From positions 1 through 64,000 of the forward strand of contig JAQBOM010000011.1 in NCBI GenBank assembly GCA_028288025.1: a stretch of 64,000 nt of DNA. The letters are read 5' to 3'. Shown one piece after another: positions 46,734 to 56,745 of the stretch (the stretch's first letter is position 1; the number at the start of each line of letters is the position of its first letter). This DNA is from Mucilaginibacter sp. Lineage in GTDB: Bacteria; Bacteroidota; Bacteroidia; Sphingobacteriales; Sphingobacteriaceae. Made by a program: the position numbers and the translations under genes. The notes below the pieces were generated by a model. That model was not told where the DNA came from, made no database searches, and saw nothing but the letters and a program-made list of their open reading frames with translations.

Positions 46734-48698
46734 TTATTCGTTAACCAAAAAATGAACGATCCGGCAGGCATGTCCCTTGCTTGAAGTGTTTTTGTTTTCA
46801 TCAACAATAATTTTTAATGTATGCCTTCCACGAGTCAAATCAGCGCCTAGCAAATGATAGACGCCAAGATGTAACCAGCTGCTAAACTCTGTAAACAAGT
46901 CTAGTACCTGATATGAACCATTATCAACTGCGTATCGGATGGTCCCGGCATCAGCTCCTGCCACGACAGCGATTCCTACAGCCGTTCCTTTAAAAGAAAA
47001 AGATAGCGATGAGCCTGGTTTATCTGAGATGAGCATCGGGACGTTCACAAAGCCTGCCCGTGTCGAATGTCCGTCTGTAGGATTCCATTGCTGATCGATA
47101 AACCAATTAGGGTCTAATTTCGCCCGGGTAATATCTACGTATTTTCCATTGACAAAACTTGCCTTGTCAATAATCGGTGCCAGCGTATTTTTAATAAGTT
47201 GTTTGTAATTTCCCGCCATGCAGGACTGGAGTAAATCTTTTATTGTTTCAAAGTATAATTCCTGCCCATGATACCAGGGATGAATATCTTTAAAGTCATC
47301 GGCCCAGGTCAGTTCTTTATTTTTGATCTTATCATTGACCTCGAGAGCAAGATTAATATAAGGCAGGTTATAATGTTGTGCGATGAGCTGATGATTGATG
47401 AGTTCCGGCGATATTTTGCCTTTCATATAGTTTTCGATCTTTTGAGGATCCGCGAAAGCCATCACGATAACATCCATCATAGGGTTAGCTATTTTTGCAT
47501 GCCTGACAATACCTTCCAGGGAACGTACTTGGGTGGTGCTATCTGTACCTCTATCATTTACAGCAGCCTCAACAAAAAGAAGATCTGTTTTTCCCGAATC
47601 CAGCACATCGTGCTGCAGCCGGAAAGCATGTGGAAGGCTTCCTAACGATGGAATACCGGCAGCTATAAAGTGAAATTTCACATCCGGGAACCGCTCTTCA
47701 AGATACCTGCATATCTTTTGCCGCCAGCCCGGGTTATAGGTAATCGACCCGCCAAGAAATGTTACGGTGGCTTTTTTTTCAGTTGTTATTACACGATAAA
47801 AATTCTTTAACCCGCCTGCTTTTTCATAATAATTACCGTAGGGCAGCGTCTTTTTTAGCGGGAATGAGTTGTTCAAAATAAATGCCGCATAATAATCTGG
47901 CCTATCGATCGGAAAATGGTGGCCCTGTAGTTCCTGCGGGCCGATGGTTATCGGGTATATGCTCATCGGGCCGCCGGCAGCTATATATCGTTGAGCAAAC
48001 AGGTATGTGTTTTCAACAGCTGGTACCAATTTATCATTTAAGCCTATAACATGCAATATAGGTACCCTAAATGATGCCAGCCCTTCCAGGTTATCAATAG
48101 GATTATCATTATAGGCCATTGCCTGCCCTTCGGTAAAATGGTAAGCAACCTTAAGCTGGTTCCATAAAGCCGCATCGCCTATACCTTTTTCTTTGCCGCC
48201 CGGCCAGCTTTTTATATCACATACCGGCGTCTCAGCGTATATGCAGGTAACTTTATCAGGATTTCGTTTTGCCCATCCATAAGCATACAGGGCGCCACGA
48301 CTTACTGCCTCAAGTGCAACCCGGGGAGCCAATGATACTTTAGTAGTTAAATAATAATAAAACTTATCCCAAACCTGTAAAGATTGCGGGCTACCGTACT
48401 GATCATCAACGTTTACGTACGCAACATAAAACCCTTTTGTAAGGAGGATGCTATCCATATCCGTATGCCAGTCGGGAAAAGATGACCGCCAAACCCATGG
48501 ATTTCCGGGTAAAGCATGCACCGGTTTTACGTAATAAGCGGGGTGCCCATCTACAGTAAAAGTAATTTTTTCAAACCCCTTCCAGTTGTCGGCTACAGGT
48601 TTGTTCTGCCCATTTACAAAACCGAAAGCACCAACCAGGATTATGATCAGGATCAGTTTAAAACATGGCCTTGCAAGCTTTAAAAGATATATGGACAT
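46734..48698 (-). CDS. Dual-hydrolase protein: alpha/beta hydrolase fused to SGNH hydrolase
   Basis: 654 residues with a signal peptide ending near residue 30. Residues 35-290 are an alpha/beta hydrolase with nucleophile elbow EAVSRGALYAY (about 127) and late GLNDKLVP and GHHFP blocks. Residues 310-500 are an SGNH hydrolase: FLGGSITYNPG (block I, about 317), VEAAVNDRG (block III) and DIHPWYHGQ (block V). Residues 510-654 form a beta-rich domain of the jelly-roll type. Two different esterase folds in one chain suggest removal of two ester types or cooperative deacylation. It is the first gene of the GH95-GH27-GH36 operon; an AraC-type element lies 58 bases upstream. Confidence 0.75.
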   Translation of the reverse strand: MSIYLLKLARPCFKLILIIILVGAFGFVNGQNKPVADNWKGFEKITFTVDGHPAYYVKPVHALPGNPWVWRSSFPDWHTDMDSILLTKGFYVAYVNVDDQYGSPQSLQVWDKFYYYLTTKVSLAPRVALEAVSRGALYAYGWAKRNPDKVTCIYAETPVCDIKSWPGGKEKGIGDAALWNQLKVAYHFTEGQAMAYNDNPIDNLEGLASFRVPILHVIGLNDKLVPAVENTYLFAQRYIAAGGPMSIYPITIGPQELQGHHFPIDRPDYYAAFILNNSFPLKKTLPYGNYYEKAGGLKNFYRVITTEKKATVTFLGGSITYNPGWRQKICRYLEERFPDVKFHFIAAGIPSLGSLPHAFRLQHDVLDSGKTDLLFVEAAVNDRGTDSTTQVRSLEGIVRHAKIANPMMDVIVMAFADPQKIENYMKGKISPELINHQLIAQHYNLPYINLALEVNDKIKNKELTWADDFKDIHPWYHGQELYFETIKDLLQSCMAGNYKQLIKNTLAPIIDKASFVNGKYVDITRAKLDPNWFIDQQWNPTDGHSTRAGFVNVPMLISDKPGSSLSFSFKGTAVGIAVVAGADAGTIRYAVDNGSYQVLDLFTEFSSWLHLGVYHLLGADLTRGRHTLKIIVDENKNTSSKGHACRIVHFLVNE

Positions 48699-48755
48699 TT
48701 AATTTAGTTGGCTAAACCGGTTGGGTAAATATATACAGGAGATGAAATTACAAAA

Positions 48756-48797
48756 ATGGATAAACCTTTTAATCAGATGGACTATTCAACTTTACTA
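48756..48797 (-). promoter_or_regulatory. AraC-type tandem element A, before the dual esterase operon
   Basis: Two half-sites beginning ATGGA lie at 48756 and 48777, 21 bases apart. The first continues ATGGATAAACCTTTTAAT and the second ATGGACTATTCAACTTTACT. Elements B (57108) and C (about 61200) share long runs with it. The orientation relative to the downstream minus-strand gene is the same in all three. The 21-base spacing of direct repeats fits AraC-family operators. Binding by the AraC protein at 61396 is inference. Confidence 0.65.
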
Positions 48798-48904
48798 AAT
48801 CACCGTATTTGGGTTATATAAGTAATATCAGTCATAAAAAATGGATTAATCGCTTAAAAGAAACAAACATGCATATAAATAAAACCCGCTCTGTATGATA
48901 TAAA

Positions 48905-48941
48905 AAGCAGTAAGTCATTCAAATAGAATGACTTATTGCTG
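48905..48941 (-). terminator. Rho-independent terminator, minus strand
   Basis: The minus strand reads AGCAATAAGTCATTC, a 5-base loop, then GAATGACTTACTGCT followed by TTTTA. The 15-bp stem has one G-T pair and a T-run. It is placed about 40 bases after the end of the lipoprotein gene 48981-50222, so it ends the SusC/SusD operon. Confidence 0.8.
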
Positions 48942-48980
48942 TTGTAAAGTTATAAGGTTTGGGGTTTTATAGACGTTACT

Positions 48981-50222
48981 TTATTGAGGATAAAACATGG
49001 TGATCTCACTCATATTGGTGTAGCTGCCTTCGTTATCGGAGTTATGTATAACCCTTATGCGTATATACCGAACCGGTGTTGTTGTATTATCCAGTACAGA
49101 TTTTAATGCGGCCTTTCCATCATCCGTTCTTTTAACCTCCTTAAGCAGTTTCCATCCTTTTGAAATGGATTCCGCGGCCCATCCCGGATTGTTTGGCTGT
49201 AAAGTAGTTGCCGCATTGGTAATATCGGCAATGCCCCATACTTCAAAATCATCTGGATTATGGCAGCAGTCACGCCCGGTTTCTTCTACCTGGCTTAAAC
49301 TATTGTATACTTTACCCATATCAAAAGTCAATGTCTGTGGCAGGGAGTTCGCACCATCACTATGGAATATGTTGGGGTATCCCTGCGGACCAACACTTCC
49401 ATCCCAAAGCCTGTCTATATCTGTGTTCCCCTGATACGGGTTCATATCATTTGGCAGCTTAAGTTTTGCGAATAACGATTTATCGCAGGGCGCACTAATG
49501 ATTATCGGGGGGAACATCGTAAAACTATTAACAGTAAAGGTATCTATAGCGCCTTTTACCGGGACATATGACGATCTGTAATCCAATGTTGATCCCGGTT
49601 TAAAATCGGTTAATGTAATGGTGCTGTCTCTGTACAATAGTTTTGTTACTACGAGCCCGCTTTTGTTTGTGTACCTGATAGTAGTTGAAATATTACGCGC
49701 GAAACTGAATGACTCACTCGCTGTATCAATTTTGTAAAAGTTAAGCGTTACATCATTTGCAGGAGATAAAGTGTAAGGGCTTGATGCCTTATATGCCCTG
49801 TTTAGCAGGCCCGACTGGTAATTCGGCCCGTACACTTTTACATTATTAATATTAAGCGGAATGGACTTGTTTCCCTTCGCATCATACGAATACACGACAA
49901 AGGAATAAGAATATTCGTTGAGCTTCGGTACAATTACCTTTAAGGTATCAGCAGGGTTATGGTCTGATGAGGTAAAGGTTAGCGAATCTGCTTTGTTATT
50001 CCAGAAGATCATATACTTCACAATACTTGGGTCCGGGCTTGGATTCCATTGCAGCTGAACCCGTAAATTACCGGGGTTTGAATGCGGGTTATTCACAACT
50101 CCGGGATATACCAGTTCCTTTCCATTTAAAAATTTCTTAAACTCGGTATCCCTTTTTACGCAACTGATAAAGCCGGCAATCAGCATCAGTATCATCGATA
50201 TTTTTAAAATTATTGATTTCAT
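48981..50222 (-). CDS. Surface lipoprotein with DUF4998 and discoidin-like domains
   Basis: 413 residues with lipobox FISC. The region after it (VQLQWNPSPDPSIVKYMIFWNNKADS) fits DUF4998/fibronectin-III-like units. The C-terminal 170 residues resemble F5/8-type or DUF5000 domains: IDRLWDGS, SLPQTLTFDMGKV, and YIRIRVIHNSDNEGSYTNMSE. It is probably a surface glycan-binding protein of the Sus type. It is the last gene of the operon 56745-48981, 26 bases after the previous gene. Confidence 0.7.
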   Translation of the reverse strand: MKSIILKISMILMLIAGFISCVKRDTEFKKFLNGKELVYPGVVNNPHSNPGNLRVQLQWNPSPDPSIVKYMIFWNNKADSLTFTSSDHNPADTLKVIVPKLNEYSYSFVVYSYDAKGNKSIPLNINNVKVYGPNYQSGLLNRAYKASSPYTLSPANDVTLNFYKIDTASESFSFARNISTTIRYTNKSGLVVTKLLYRDSTITLTDFKPGSTLDYRSSYVPVKGAIDTFTVNSFTMFPPIIISAPCDKSLFAKLKLPNDMNPYQGNTDIDRLWDGSVGPQGYPNIFHSDGANSLPQTLTFDMGKVYNSLSQVEETGRDCCHNPDDFEVWGIADITNAATTLQPNNPGWAAESISKGWKLLKEVKRTDDGKAALKSVLDNTTTPVRYIRIRVIHNSDNEGSYTNMSEITMFYPQ

Positions 50223-50248
50223 AATTTTTTTATTTAAACATTTAAATG

Positions 50249-51487
50249 TTATTGTGGCTTACCATAAATTGAAAATTCCATCATGTGCGCAAAATCACCG
50301 CCCGACCATGTGGCATGAACCAGCATGCGGAAATATCTTACAACGGGAGTGCCCGGAGGGAAATTAAAATTGACACCTGCAGAAACAAAGGCAGCGTCGG
50401 CAGCATTTGTAAAACCTGGCGTAAGCCCTGAAGGCGGATTAGGATAATGATAATTACCTAAATTAATCCAATCGCCAACAACAGTCCCAACAGAAGCCAA
50501 TTGAGGTAACAGCGCATCCTTTGGGGCGGGTTTATTTGAACCCCAAATTGAAAAGTCTCTTGGATTACCATGCGCGTAGGCATATTGGCCAGGCCTTTCC
50601 CACATAATAAAACGGCTTAACTGTGCTGACACGCCCATGCTGAATGTTACCTGCATAGGTTGCGGGCCACCGGGGGCAGTATGCCATCCGGAGGAGTAAT
50701 CATCGGTTTTGTTATCCCACAAATACGGAACTTCCCAGCCGTACGCCGTTGGGCTGTCAGTAGCTAATTTATAAACCGAAAATTTGGTTTTATCAAGTAA
50801 AGTTTCAAATATTGGGGTTAATGTCAAAATAGTGGTATCAGAAACATTCCCGAATTTATCGGTAACATACACTCCAAATTTTCTTGGCACAGCAGCATAA
50901 CCACGTACCGAATAGTTTATCGTATCTATATTTGTGTAATGCTGATCCTGTACTTCAAGCGCCTTTGTTGAATTATCAAGAGCAATCAAAATTACCCCGA
51001 TATCCTTTTTAGACCGATTTAAGCCCTTTATGTTCACACCGCCAAAGTCAGGAGCTAATTGAAGTGTTGGCTTTATCAACTGGTAATAGGGTGTATCAGG
51101 GTGTACGGTAACCGTAACCGGATCCGACTGTACATTAGCCCGGCTTACCGACCATAAGGTTACCGTATAGTCCTTGCTTTTGGCAAAGCCATCAACCAAA
51201 ACGGTGTCGGTATAATAACTTGCTTTGGTTTGGCGAATCTTTTTTCCGTTAATATCATATTGTGCTAAAACGTATAAAAGATTCGAAGAGTTAGGCAAGT
51301 TGTACGTAATGTAAGCCGCGCCGTTCAAATTCTTCACTTTTACACCGGTGATCACCCCGGGTTTGGTTTGGTCGCCGGACGCGGGCGTATTAAAACCCTC
51401 GTTCTTTGCACACGACCCCAATAAAATAATAAGCAGCAGCGGTAATACCGGCATTAACTGCTTTAAATGTTTTTTAATTTTTATCAT
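50249..51487 (-). CDS. DUF4959/DUF5126/DUF5000 surface lipoprotein
   Basis: 412 residues from the ATG at 51487. A TTG three codons upstream is in frame but less likely. Lipobox is LLGSC. The order is a fibronectin-like DUF4959 (PGVITGVKVKNLNGAAYITYNLP), then a DUF5126-like part (GVILIALDNSTKAL), then a C-terminal DUF5000 discoidin-like domain (YLWDNKTDDYSSGWHT, MQVTFSMGVSAQLSRFIMWER, DFSIWGSNKPAP, YFRMLVHATWSGGDF). Such proteins accompany SusC/SusD pairs as surface glycan-binding lipoproteins. It is 41 bases downstream of SusD. Confidence 0.8.
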   Translation of the reverse strand: MIKIKKHLKQLMPVLPLLLIILLGSCAKNEGFNTPASGDQTKPGVITGVKVKNLNGAAYITYNLPNSSNLLYVLAQYDINGKKIRQTKASYYTDTVLVDGFAKSKDYTVTLWSVSRANVQSDPVTVTVHPDTPYYQLIKPTLQLAPDFGGVNIKGLNRSKKDIGVILIALDNSTKALEVQDQHYTNIDTINYSVRGYAAVPRKFGVYVTDKFGNVSDTTILTLTPIFETLLDKTKFSVYKLATDSPTAYGWEVPYLWDNKTDDYSSGWHTAPGGPQPMQVTFSMGVSAQLSRFIMWERPGQYAYAHGNPRDFSIWGSNKPAPKDALLPQLASVGTVVGDWINLGNYHYPNPPSGLTPGFTNAADAAFVSAGVNFNFPPGTPVVRYFRMLVHATWSGGDFAHMMEFSIYGKPQ

Positions 51488-51528
51488 CTCTTTCAATATT
51501 TTAAGTTATGAATTGGATTCATCCTCTG

Positions 51529-53433
51529 CTACCAATAAGGGTTTTGCACAAGGTTATTATCGATTGTCAAGTCGTTATCCTTAATAGGCCATAGATAATT
51601 TTGAAGACCGAATACAGGTATCAAAACAGTACGGGGATGGTAATATCTGCTGGCGTCAGTTTCATAAATATTCCAACCCTGCAGCGGATTGCTCAATACA
51701 CTCTGTAGTTCTTTCCATCTGCGGAGATCCCAGCCGCTTTGCGCTTCAAAACAAAGCTCTATCCTTCTTTCCTGGTGAATAATGATCCTCAAACCATCTT
51801 TACTTGAAAATTTTGAGGGATTTTTAGAATAGGTGGTCCATGCCTGCTGTACACCTTGTAACCCGGCACGGGCTCTTACCATATCTATATAGGTAAATAC
51901 TTGCGGACCCGGGCCGCCGACTTCATTTAAAGCCTCGGCATATAACAAATACAAACCTGCAAGACGCATCAAAGGCAAATGAAAATGTATCGGTGCAAAA
52001 CCATCGTCATAAACCGAAAGGTAATTGGCCAGTTTTTTAGGCCAATAGCCGGTAATATTTAAAGTGTTCAAATCTTTGGGACCGGCTAATGAAGTATTTC
52101 CCCGCGCTTCAACATGATACATGTCATTTGTTGTAGTTTTTCCATTTCCAAACCAAATACCGCCATCAAAAGCAATATTTGCATAAAATCTCGGTTCGCG
52201 GCTAAAATGCTCATTTATAGTCGTGTATCCCTTAGCAATATAAAAACGGCTGGCATCGTCACCCGTGCGCAACCCGAACCTGTTTGCAAAGTCAAAAGTA
52301 TTGTCTTCGTTTATGGGCACGCCTTTATCCGAATAAAAAAGTTCTGTTGTAGCTATCGGAACAGCAAAGGTCGACGGATTTGAAAATATATTCACAGCTG
52401 ATGCCGACGTCATCCGGGGAGTGGCATAACCCTGGTCTGGAAAAACTGGATTTAGCGCCCATATCAGCTCCGGGTTTTGGTCCCACTTTTCGGTTACTGC
52501 ATTTTGTGCAGTTAAAACTTTATTTAAAGAATCGGGTACACTTATCGCCGGTGCGCTGAATTGGTATAGTTTTAACCCGGCAGCAGCGGATGCATCGATA
52601 GCCGCTTTACAGGCATCTGCAGCCTTTTGCCATTTAGATGCATCATACGCAGTTGAAAAAAGCAACTGGCCATTTTTATTTTTCACGCCTGCAAAATCAG
52701 CGTTTCCATTAAATAACGGGCTCGCCTGGGTTGCTAAAACTTCGGCCTTAACAGACAATGCTATTACTGAAGTTATCCTGCCCAATTCCTGAGCCTTGTT
52801 ATTAATAACCGCAGGCAAATTTGGCGCTGCCTCGTTAAGTAATTGTACGACATAATTGAATACAGAATCAACTGGCGACCTTGCTACCCTTACCTGCTCG
52901 GTTGTTGCTGTAATATCCAGGTTCGTTTTAATAATAGGTATTGGCCCGTACAAGCGCACCAGGTAATAATGATAGTAAGCTTTCAGAAATTTCACTTCGG
53001 CTATCCAGCGTTGTTTTTCTGCAGGAGTAAGGTCAACCGGCTTATCAATGTTTTCAAGCATAATATTACACCTGCGTATCGACCTGTAAATCGCCTGCCC
53101 GCCGTTCTCGCCATCCCAAAAATTAAGACCCACATTAGCGCTGTTTTGGGTTCCGCGGATAAGCGCAAAACCGGTTTCCATAAGCGGGTGGTTGGTTAGG
53201 TTATTGGGGTAAATGATTTCGGATGATGTAGTAAACCCTGCATTTGATGTGGGGTCGCTGAGCTGTTGCAAAGTAGCATAGCAGGTAAAAAGATAATTTT
53301 CTGCTTCATTACGGTTCCTGAAAGCATAATCCAGTGTGCCGGTATTATCAGGAACAACATTCAGATATTTTTTACATGATACACCTGATAAAACAAGTGT
53401 GATCAGTAATAAAATTTTATAATATTTTTTCAT
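51529..53433 (-). CDS. SusD/RagB-type surface glycan-binding lipoprotein (C)
   Basis: 634 residues with lipobox SGVSC. SusD blocks: KFLKAYYHYYLVRLYGPIPI near residue 150, ASPLFNGNADF, YIDMVRARAGL near 530 and IIHQERRIELCFEAQSGWDLRRW near 565. It directly follows its SusC partner (21-base gap), in the common order. Recognition of the glycan of the second locus is expected. Confidence 0.93.
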   Translation of the reverse strand: MKKYYKILLLITLVLSGVSCKKYLNVVPDNTGTLDYAFRNRNEAENYLFTCYATLQQLSDPTSNAGFTTSSEIIYPNNLTNHPLMETGFALIRGTQNSANVGLNFWDGENGGQAIYRSIRRCNIMLENIDKPVDLTPAEKQRWIAEVKFLKAYYHYYLVRLYGPIPIIKTNLDITATTEQVRVARSPVDSVFNYVVQLLNEAAPNLPAVINNKAQELGRITSVIALSVKAEVLATQASPLFNGNADFAGVKNKNGQLLFSTAYDASKWQKAADACKAAIDASAAAGLKLYQFSAPAISVPDSLNKVLTAQNAVTEKWDQNPELIWALNPVFPDQGYATPRMTSASAVNIFSNPSTFAVPIATTELFYSDKGVPINEDNTFDFANRFGLRTGDDASRFYIAKGYTTINEHFSREPRFYANIAFDGGIWFGNGKTTTNDMYHVEARGNTSLAGPKDLNTLNITGYWPKKLANYLSVYDDGFAPIHFHLPLMRLAGLYLLYAEALNEVGGPGPQVFTYIDMVRARAGLQGVQQAWTTYSKNPSKFSSKDGLRIIIHQERRIELCFEAQSGWDLRRWKELQSVLSNPLQGWNIYETDASRYYHPRTVLIPVFGLQNYLWPIKDNDLTIDNNLVQNPYW

Positions 53434-53454
53434 AATCTTATATTTATAAATAAC

Positions 53455-56400
53455 CTATAAGGTTGCAGTTATACCAATGTTAAACACCTTCTGTATCGGG
53501 TAAGCAAACCCGTTACCTCCCAGTTCCGGATCCCACAACTTAAATGGTGCCCAGGTATACAGGTTTAAGCCGTTGAAATATATGCGGCATTTGGTGACAC
53601 TTATTTTTTTGGTAACTGATGCAGGCAAGGTGTAGCCTACCTCAAGTGATTTAAGACGCATAAAGCTACCGTTACGCATCCACCAGGTACTGTTCTGGCG
53701 GTTGTTCTCAATCTCGTTGCCGTTTACACCCAATCGGGGGTATTGAGCATATAGATTTTGATTGCTCTCTGACCAATGGTTATCGGCAAATGCCTGTAGC
53801 AACTGCGTGTTACCCGATATATATGGATCCGGGCTTTGAATAAATGGACTGACCCTGCTTGGGTCGATAAAAAACGACACGTGTGCCTGTCCCTGGAAAA
53901 ATGCAGAGAGGTCAAAACTCTTATACCCTGTTGAAAGGCCGTATCCGTAAACAATTTCAGGAATAGTGGGATAGCCTATAAATGTTTGATCCGCACCGTC
54001 AATCTTACCATCTCCGTTCAAATCGCGGTATTTTATATCCCCTCCCATTGGCGGAATGCCATTGGCTGAAAAGATCTGGGTGGGTGAATTTTTCGCCTCA
54101 TTATCATCAACAAACAAACGTTCTGCCACATAGCCGTATTGGCGGCCAATAGGCTGTCCGGATTGTAAGCGATAAGCTTCATTATATTGAGGCTGCTCAT
54201 ATTTGCCATAGGTACTTACGGCGTAGGTAAAATTGGCCCTGCCCTGCATCCAGAAATTTTTGCTGAATACCTGCTTATAATCGGCTTGCAAATCAATACC
54301 TTTCGAATCGGCAGTTCCAATGTTGGCGGTAACCATTGGCAGGCCGGTATTGGGATCAATGGCTTCAAGCCCCATTGTTGAAGGCAACGAAGTACGGTCC
54401 TGTAAAATATTGTACCTGTGGTATTTGTAAACCTCGGCAACTATATTCAAACTTTTTAGCACGGTAAACTCAAGGCCCAGGTTGGCCTGGCGAGATGTTT
54501 CCCAGGTAATTGCAGGATTAGCGTAGTTATTAATGTATACGCCTGGACGTGTATAACCATTATTGGTCCCAAACGTAGCCGGGTTTCCACCATTCAGGTT
54601 TACATTAGAAATGTAGTAAAATCGTTGTGACCCTATATTATCGTTACCTACTAATCCGTAGCTCGCACGTAATTTTAGCCTCGAAAAGATATCAGATAAG
54701 GTGCCCTCCCAGAATTTTTCGTCGGATACTATCCACGACGCGCCGATAGTTGGAAAAAATCCAAACCGGTGATCTGCAGAAAAACGTTCCGTTCCGTTAT
54801 AGCCAAAGTTAAATTCTAAAAAATACCGGCTTTTGAAAGAGTAAGTAGCCCGGCCGGCTACAGTTACATTGCGATAGGGCAATGAATATTGCAAATCTTG
54901 CTGCTTGGTTACAGGATTCTCTGCATTTGAATAAATAGTTTGCTGCTGAGTGGCAATCAATGAGCTGCTTATATTATGATCGCCTAACCGCTTACTGTAA
55001 TCTAATACGCCCTGAAAAAAAACATATGTGTTCATATTGTCTTTACTGGGGTCGTGATAGTATTGTAAATACTCCGTAGCAACGTTATATCCGGTTGGTT
55101 GCGGGTTAAGCCATTGAAGCGTATACTGGTTTGTCGTTTTGTCGTAACTTCCGACATTGTAATAAAATGGGGAATATCCCATTGATGATTCAAAATAGGA
55201 GTAACGATTGGTATGGAACAACCCATGGAAGGAAAGGCCTTCAGTGATAAATTTCAAATTTTGATTAAGTTCCAGTTGTGCCGACAACCTCGATTCCGAG
55301 TAATTTTTGTGTCCGCGTAATAAAGCTGCGTATGGATTATTATATTGTATGCTGTTATTTCCGCCAACATTACCAAACAAAATATGCTTTGTATTCCTGT
55401 TGGCTGAATCTGCCGGAAAAAATGCCGGGAATAATACCGGGCTGGTGTGTACGGCTACGTTATATAAATCGGTTTGGAATGATGCATCATTAGTTAAGGG
55501 GCCATTGTAGTCATTAAACATGCCCTCCATGCGAACAACAAGCTCCGTCGTTTTAGAAAGGTTAATGTTGACATTTGAACGCAACTGGTAATTTCTGAAA
55601 TTGACATTGTTATTATTATTGTTCTGGATATCCGTTTTAAGTATACCATTGTCTAAACTGTATGAGCCGGAAACATAATAGCGGGCAATATCCGATCCTC
55701 CGCTTACGCTCATATCTGCCCGTTGCGTAAGTGTTGATTTTTTGAACAGCATATTGAGCCAGTCAACAGCAGGGTATACATATTGGTTACTCCCGGGCGC
55801 GTGATTCACAGTAGCCTGGGTATTAATGATCTTATTTTCAGGGAACGGAAGCGGACTTAGCGGGTCGCGGGTAATTGTAGCCTCATTAAACAACCGCATG
55901 TAAGTTATAGGATCGGCCAGTTGCAGCGTTTGAGCTGACTGTGAAATGGAATTTTCATATCTGAAATTAATGATTGCTTTACCTGTTTTACCTTGTTTAG
56001 TAGTAACGAGTATAACACCATTGGCCCCGCGGGCTCCATATAATGCTGTAGCACTGGCATCCTTTAAAATAGAAAAGCTGGCAATATCGTCTACCTGTAA
56101 GCGGGCCAGGTCATTAGCTGAGTACTCAACGTTATCTATCAGGATCAACGGACTTTTATTATAGCCGAAGGTTGTTACCCCCCGTATAAAGAATTGCGCA
56201 TTATCCTGACCGGGCTGACCACTGGGCTGATAAGCTATCACACCGGCTATTTGCCCTGCAAGCGCGTTGGTAAGGTTACTGGCAGGTATCTTTAATTCTT
56301 CGGGCTTTATAGTGGTAACTGATCCTACTATGGCCTCCCGCCTTTCCTTTTTACCATAAGCTGTCACAACAACCTCCGCTGCCTGCGTACTTGATTCAAT

Positions 56401-56745
56401 AAGAATAATTTTATAGGTACGCCTATCGGGGGTTATCGTAATTTTTTGGGAGAAAAAACCCACGTGTGATATATTTAACACCGTGCCGTCCGACGCGCTT
56501 AAAGTGAACTTTCCGTTAATATCGGTTACAGCATGAATAGCTTTGTTGCCAACCGCGGAAATATTGGCGCCAATGATTTTCGTGCCCAGCGAGTCGGTAA
56601 CTGTTCCGTTTATACTTCCACCCTGTGCGCGGGCATCAAGCGTAATAATACTGAACAACACGGCCAGAAAGAGCAAACCGGGTACCGGGCTAAGCAGGGT
56701 TCTTATGCCCCATAAACGTTTAGTAAATTTGTAAAATTGTTTCAT
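53455..56745 (-). CDS. SusC/RagA-type TonB-dependent outer-membrane transporter (C)
   Basis: 1096 residues from the ATG at 56745. An upstream in-frame start adds 11 residues, but MKQFYKFTKRLWG begins the signal sequence. Carboxypeptidase-regulatory-like domain (INGTVTDSLGTKIIGANISA), plug with ILKDASATALYGARGANGV near residue 245, and a barrel ending FNIGITATL. It is the first gene of the operon with SusD and two surface lipoproteins. A 559-base leader region contains AraC-type element B and a further half-site. Confidence 0.94.
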   Translation of the reverse strand: MKQFYKFTKRLWGIRTLLSPVPGLLFLAVLFSIITLDARAQGGSINGTVTDSLGTKIIGANISAVGNKAIHAVTDINGKFTLSASDGTVLNISHVGFFSQKITITPDRRTYKIILIESSTQAAEVVVTAYGKKERREAIVGSVTTIKPEELKIPASNLTNALAGQIAGVIAYQPSGQPGQDNAQFFIRGVTTFGYNKSPLILIDNVEYSANDLARLQVDDIASFSILKDASATALYGARGANGVILVTTKQGKTGKAIINFRYENSISQSAQTLQLADPITYMRLFNEATITRDPLSPLPFPENKIINTQATVNHAPGSNQYVYPAVDWLNMLFKKSTLTQRADMSVSGGSDIARYYVSGSYSLDNGILKTDIQNNNNNNVNFRNYQLRSNVNINLSKTTELVVRMEGMFNDYNGPLTNDASFQTDLYNVAVHTSPVLFPAFFPADSANRNTKHILFGNVGGNNSIQYNNPYAALLRGHKNYSESRLSAQLELNQNLKFITEGLSFHGLFHTNRYSYFESSMGYSPFYYNVGSYDKTTNQYTLQWLNPQPTGYNVATEYLQYYHDPSKDNMNTYVFFQGVLDYSKRLGDHNISSSLIATQQQTIYSNAENPVTKQQDLQYSLPYRNVTVAGRATYSFKSRYFLEFNFGYNGTERFSADHRFGFFPTIGASWIVSDEKFWEGTLSDIFSRLKLRASYGLVGNDNIGSQRFYYISNVNLNGGNPATFGTNNGYTRPGVYINNYANPAITWETSRQANLGLEFTVLKSLNIVAEVYKYHRYNILQDRTSLPSTMGLEAIDPNTGLPMVTANIGTADSKGIDLQADYKQVFSKNFWMQGRANFTYAVSTYGKYEQPQYNEAYRLQSGQPIGRQYGYVAERLFVDDNEAKNSPTQIFSANGIPPMGGDIKYRDLNGDGKIDGADQTFIGYPTIPEIVYGYGLSTGYKSFDLSAFFQGQAHVSFFIDPSRVSPFIQSPDPYISGNTQLLQAFADNHWSESNQNLYAQYPRLGVNGNEIENNRQNSTWWMRNGSFMRLKSLEVGYTLPASVTKKISVTKCRIYFNGLNLYTWAPFKLWDPELGGNGFAYPIQKVFNIGITATL

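Noticed and set aside
55610..55640. Run of ATT/ATTATT repeats as a microsatellite
   Set aside because: It encodes an asparagine run in SusC (C) and is short; ordinary for these proteins.
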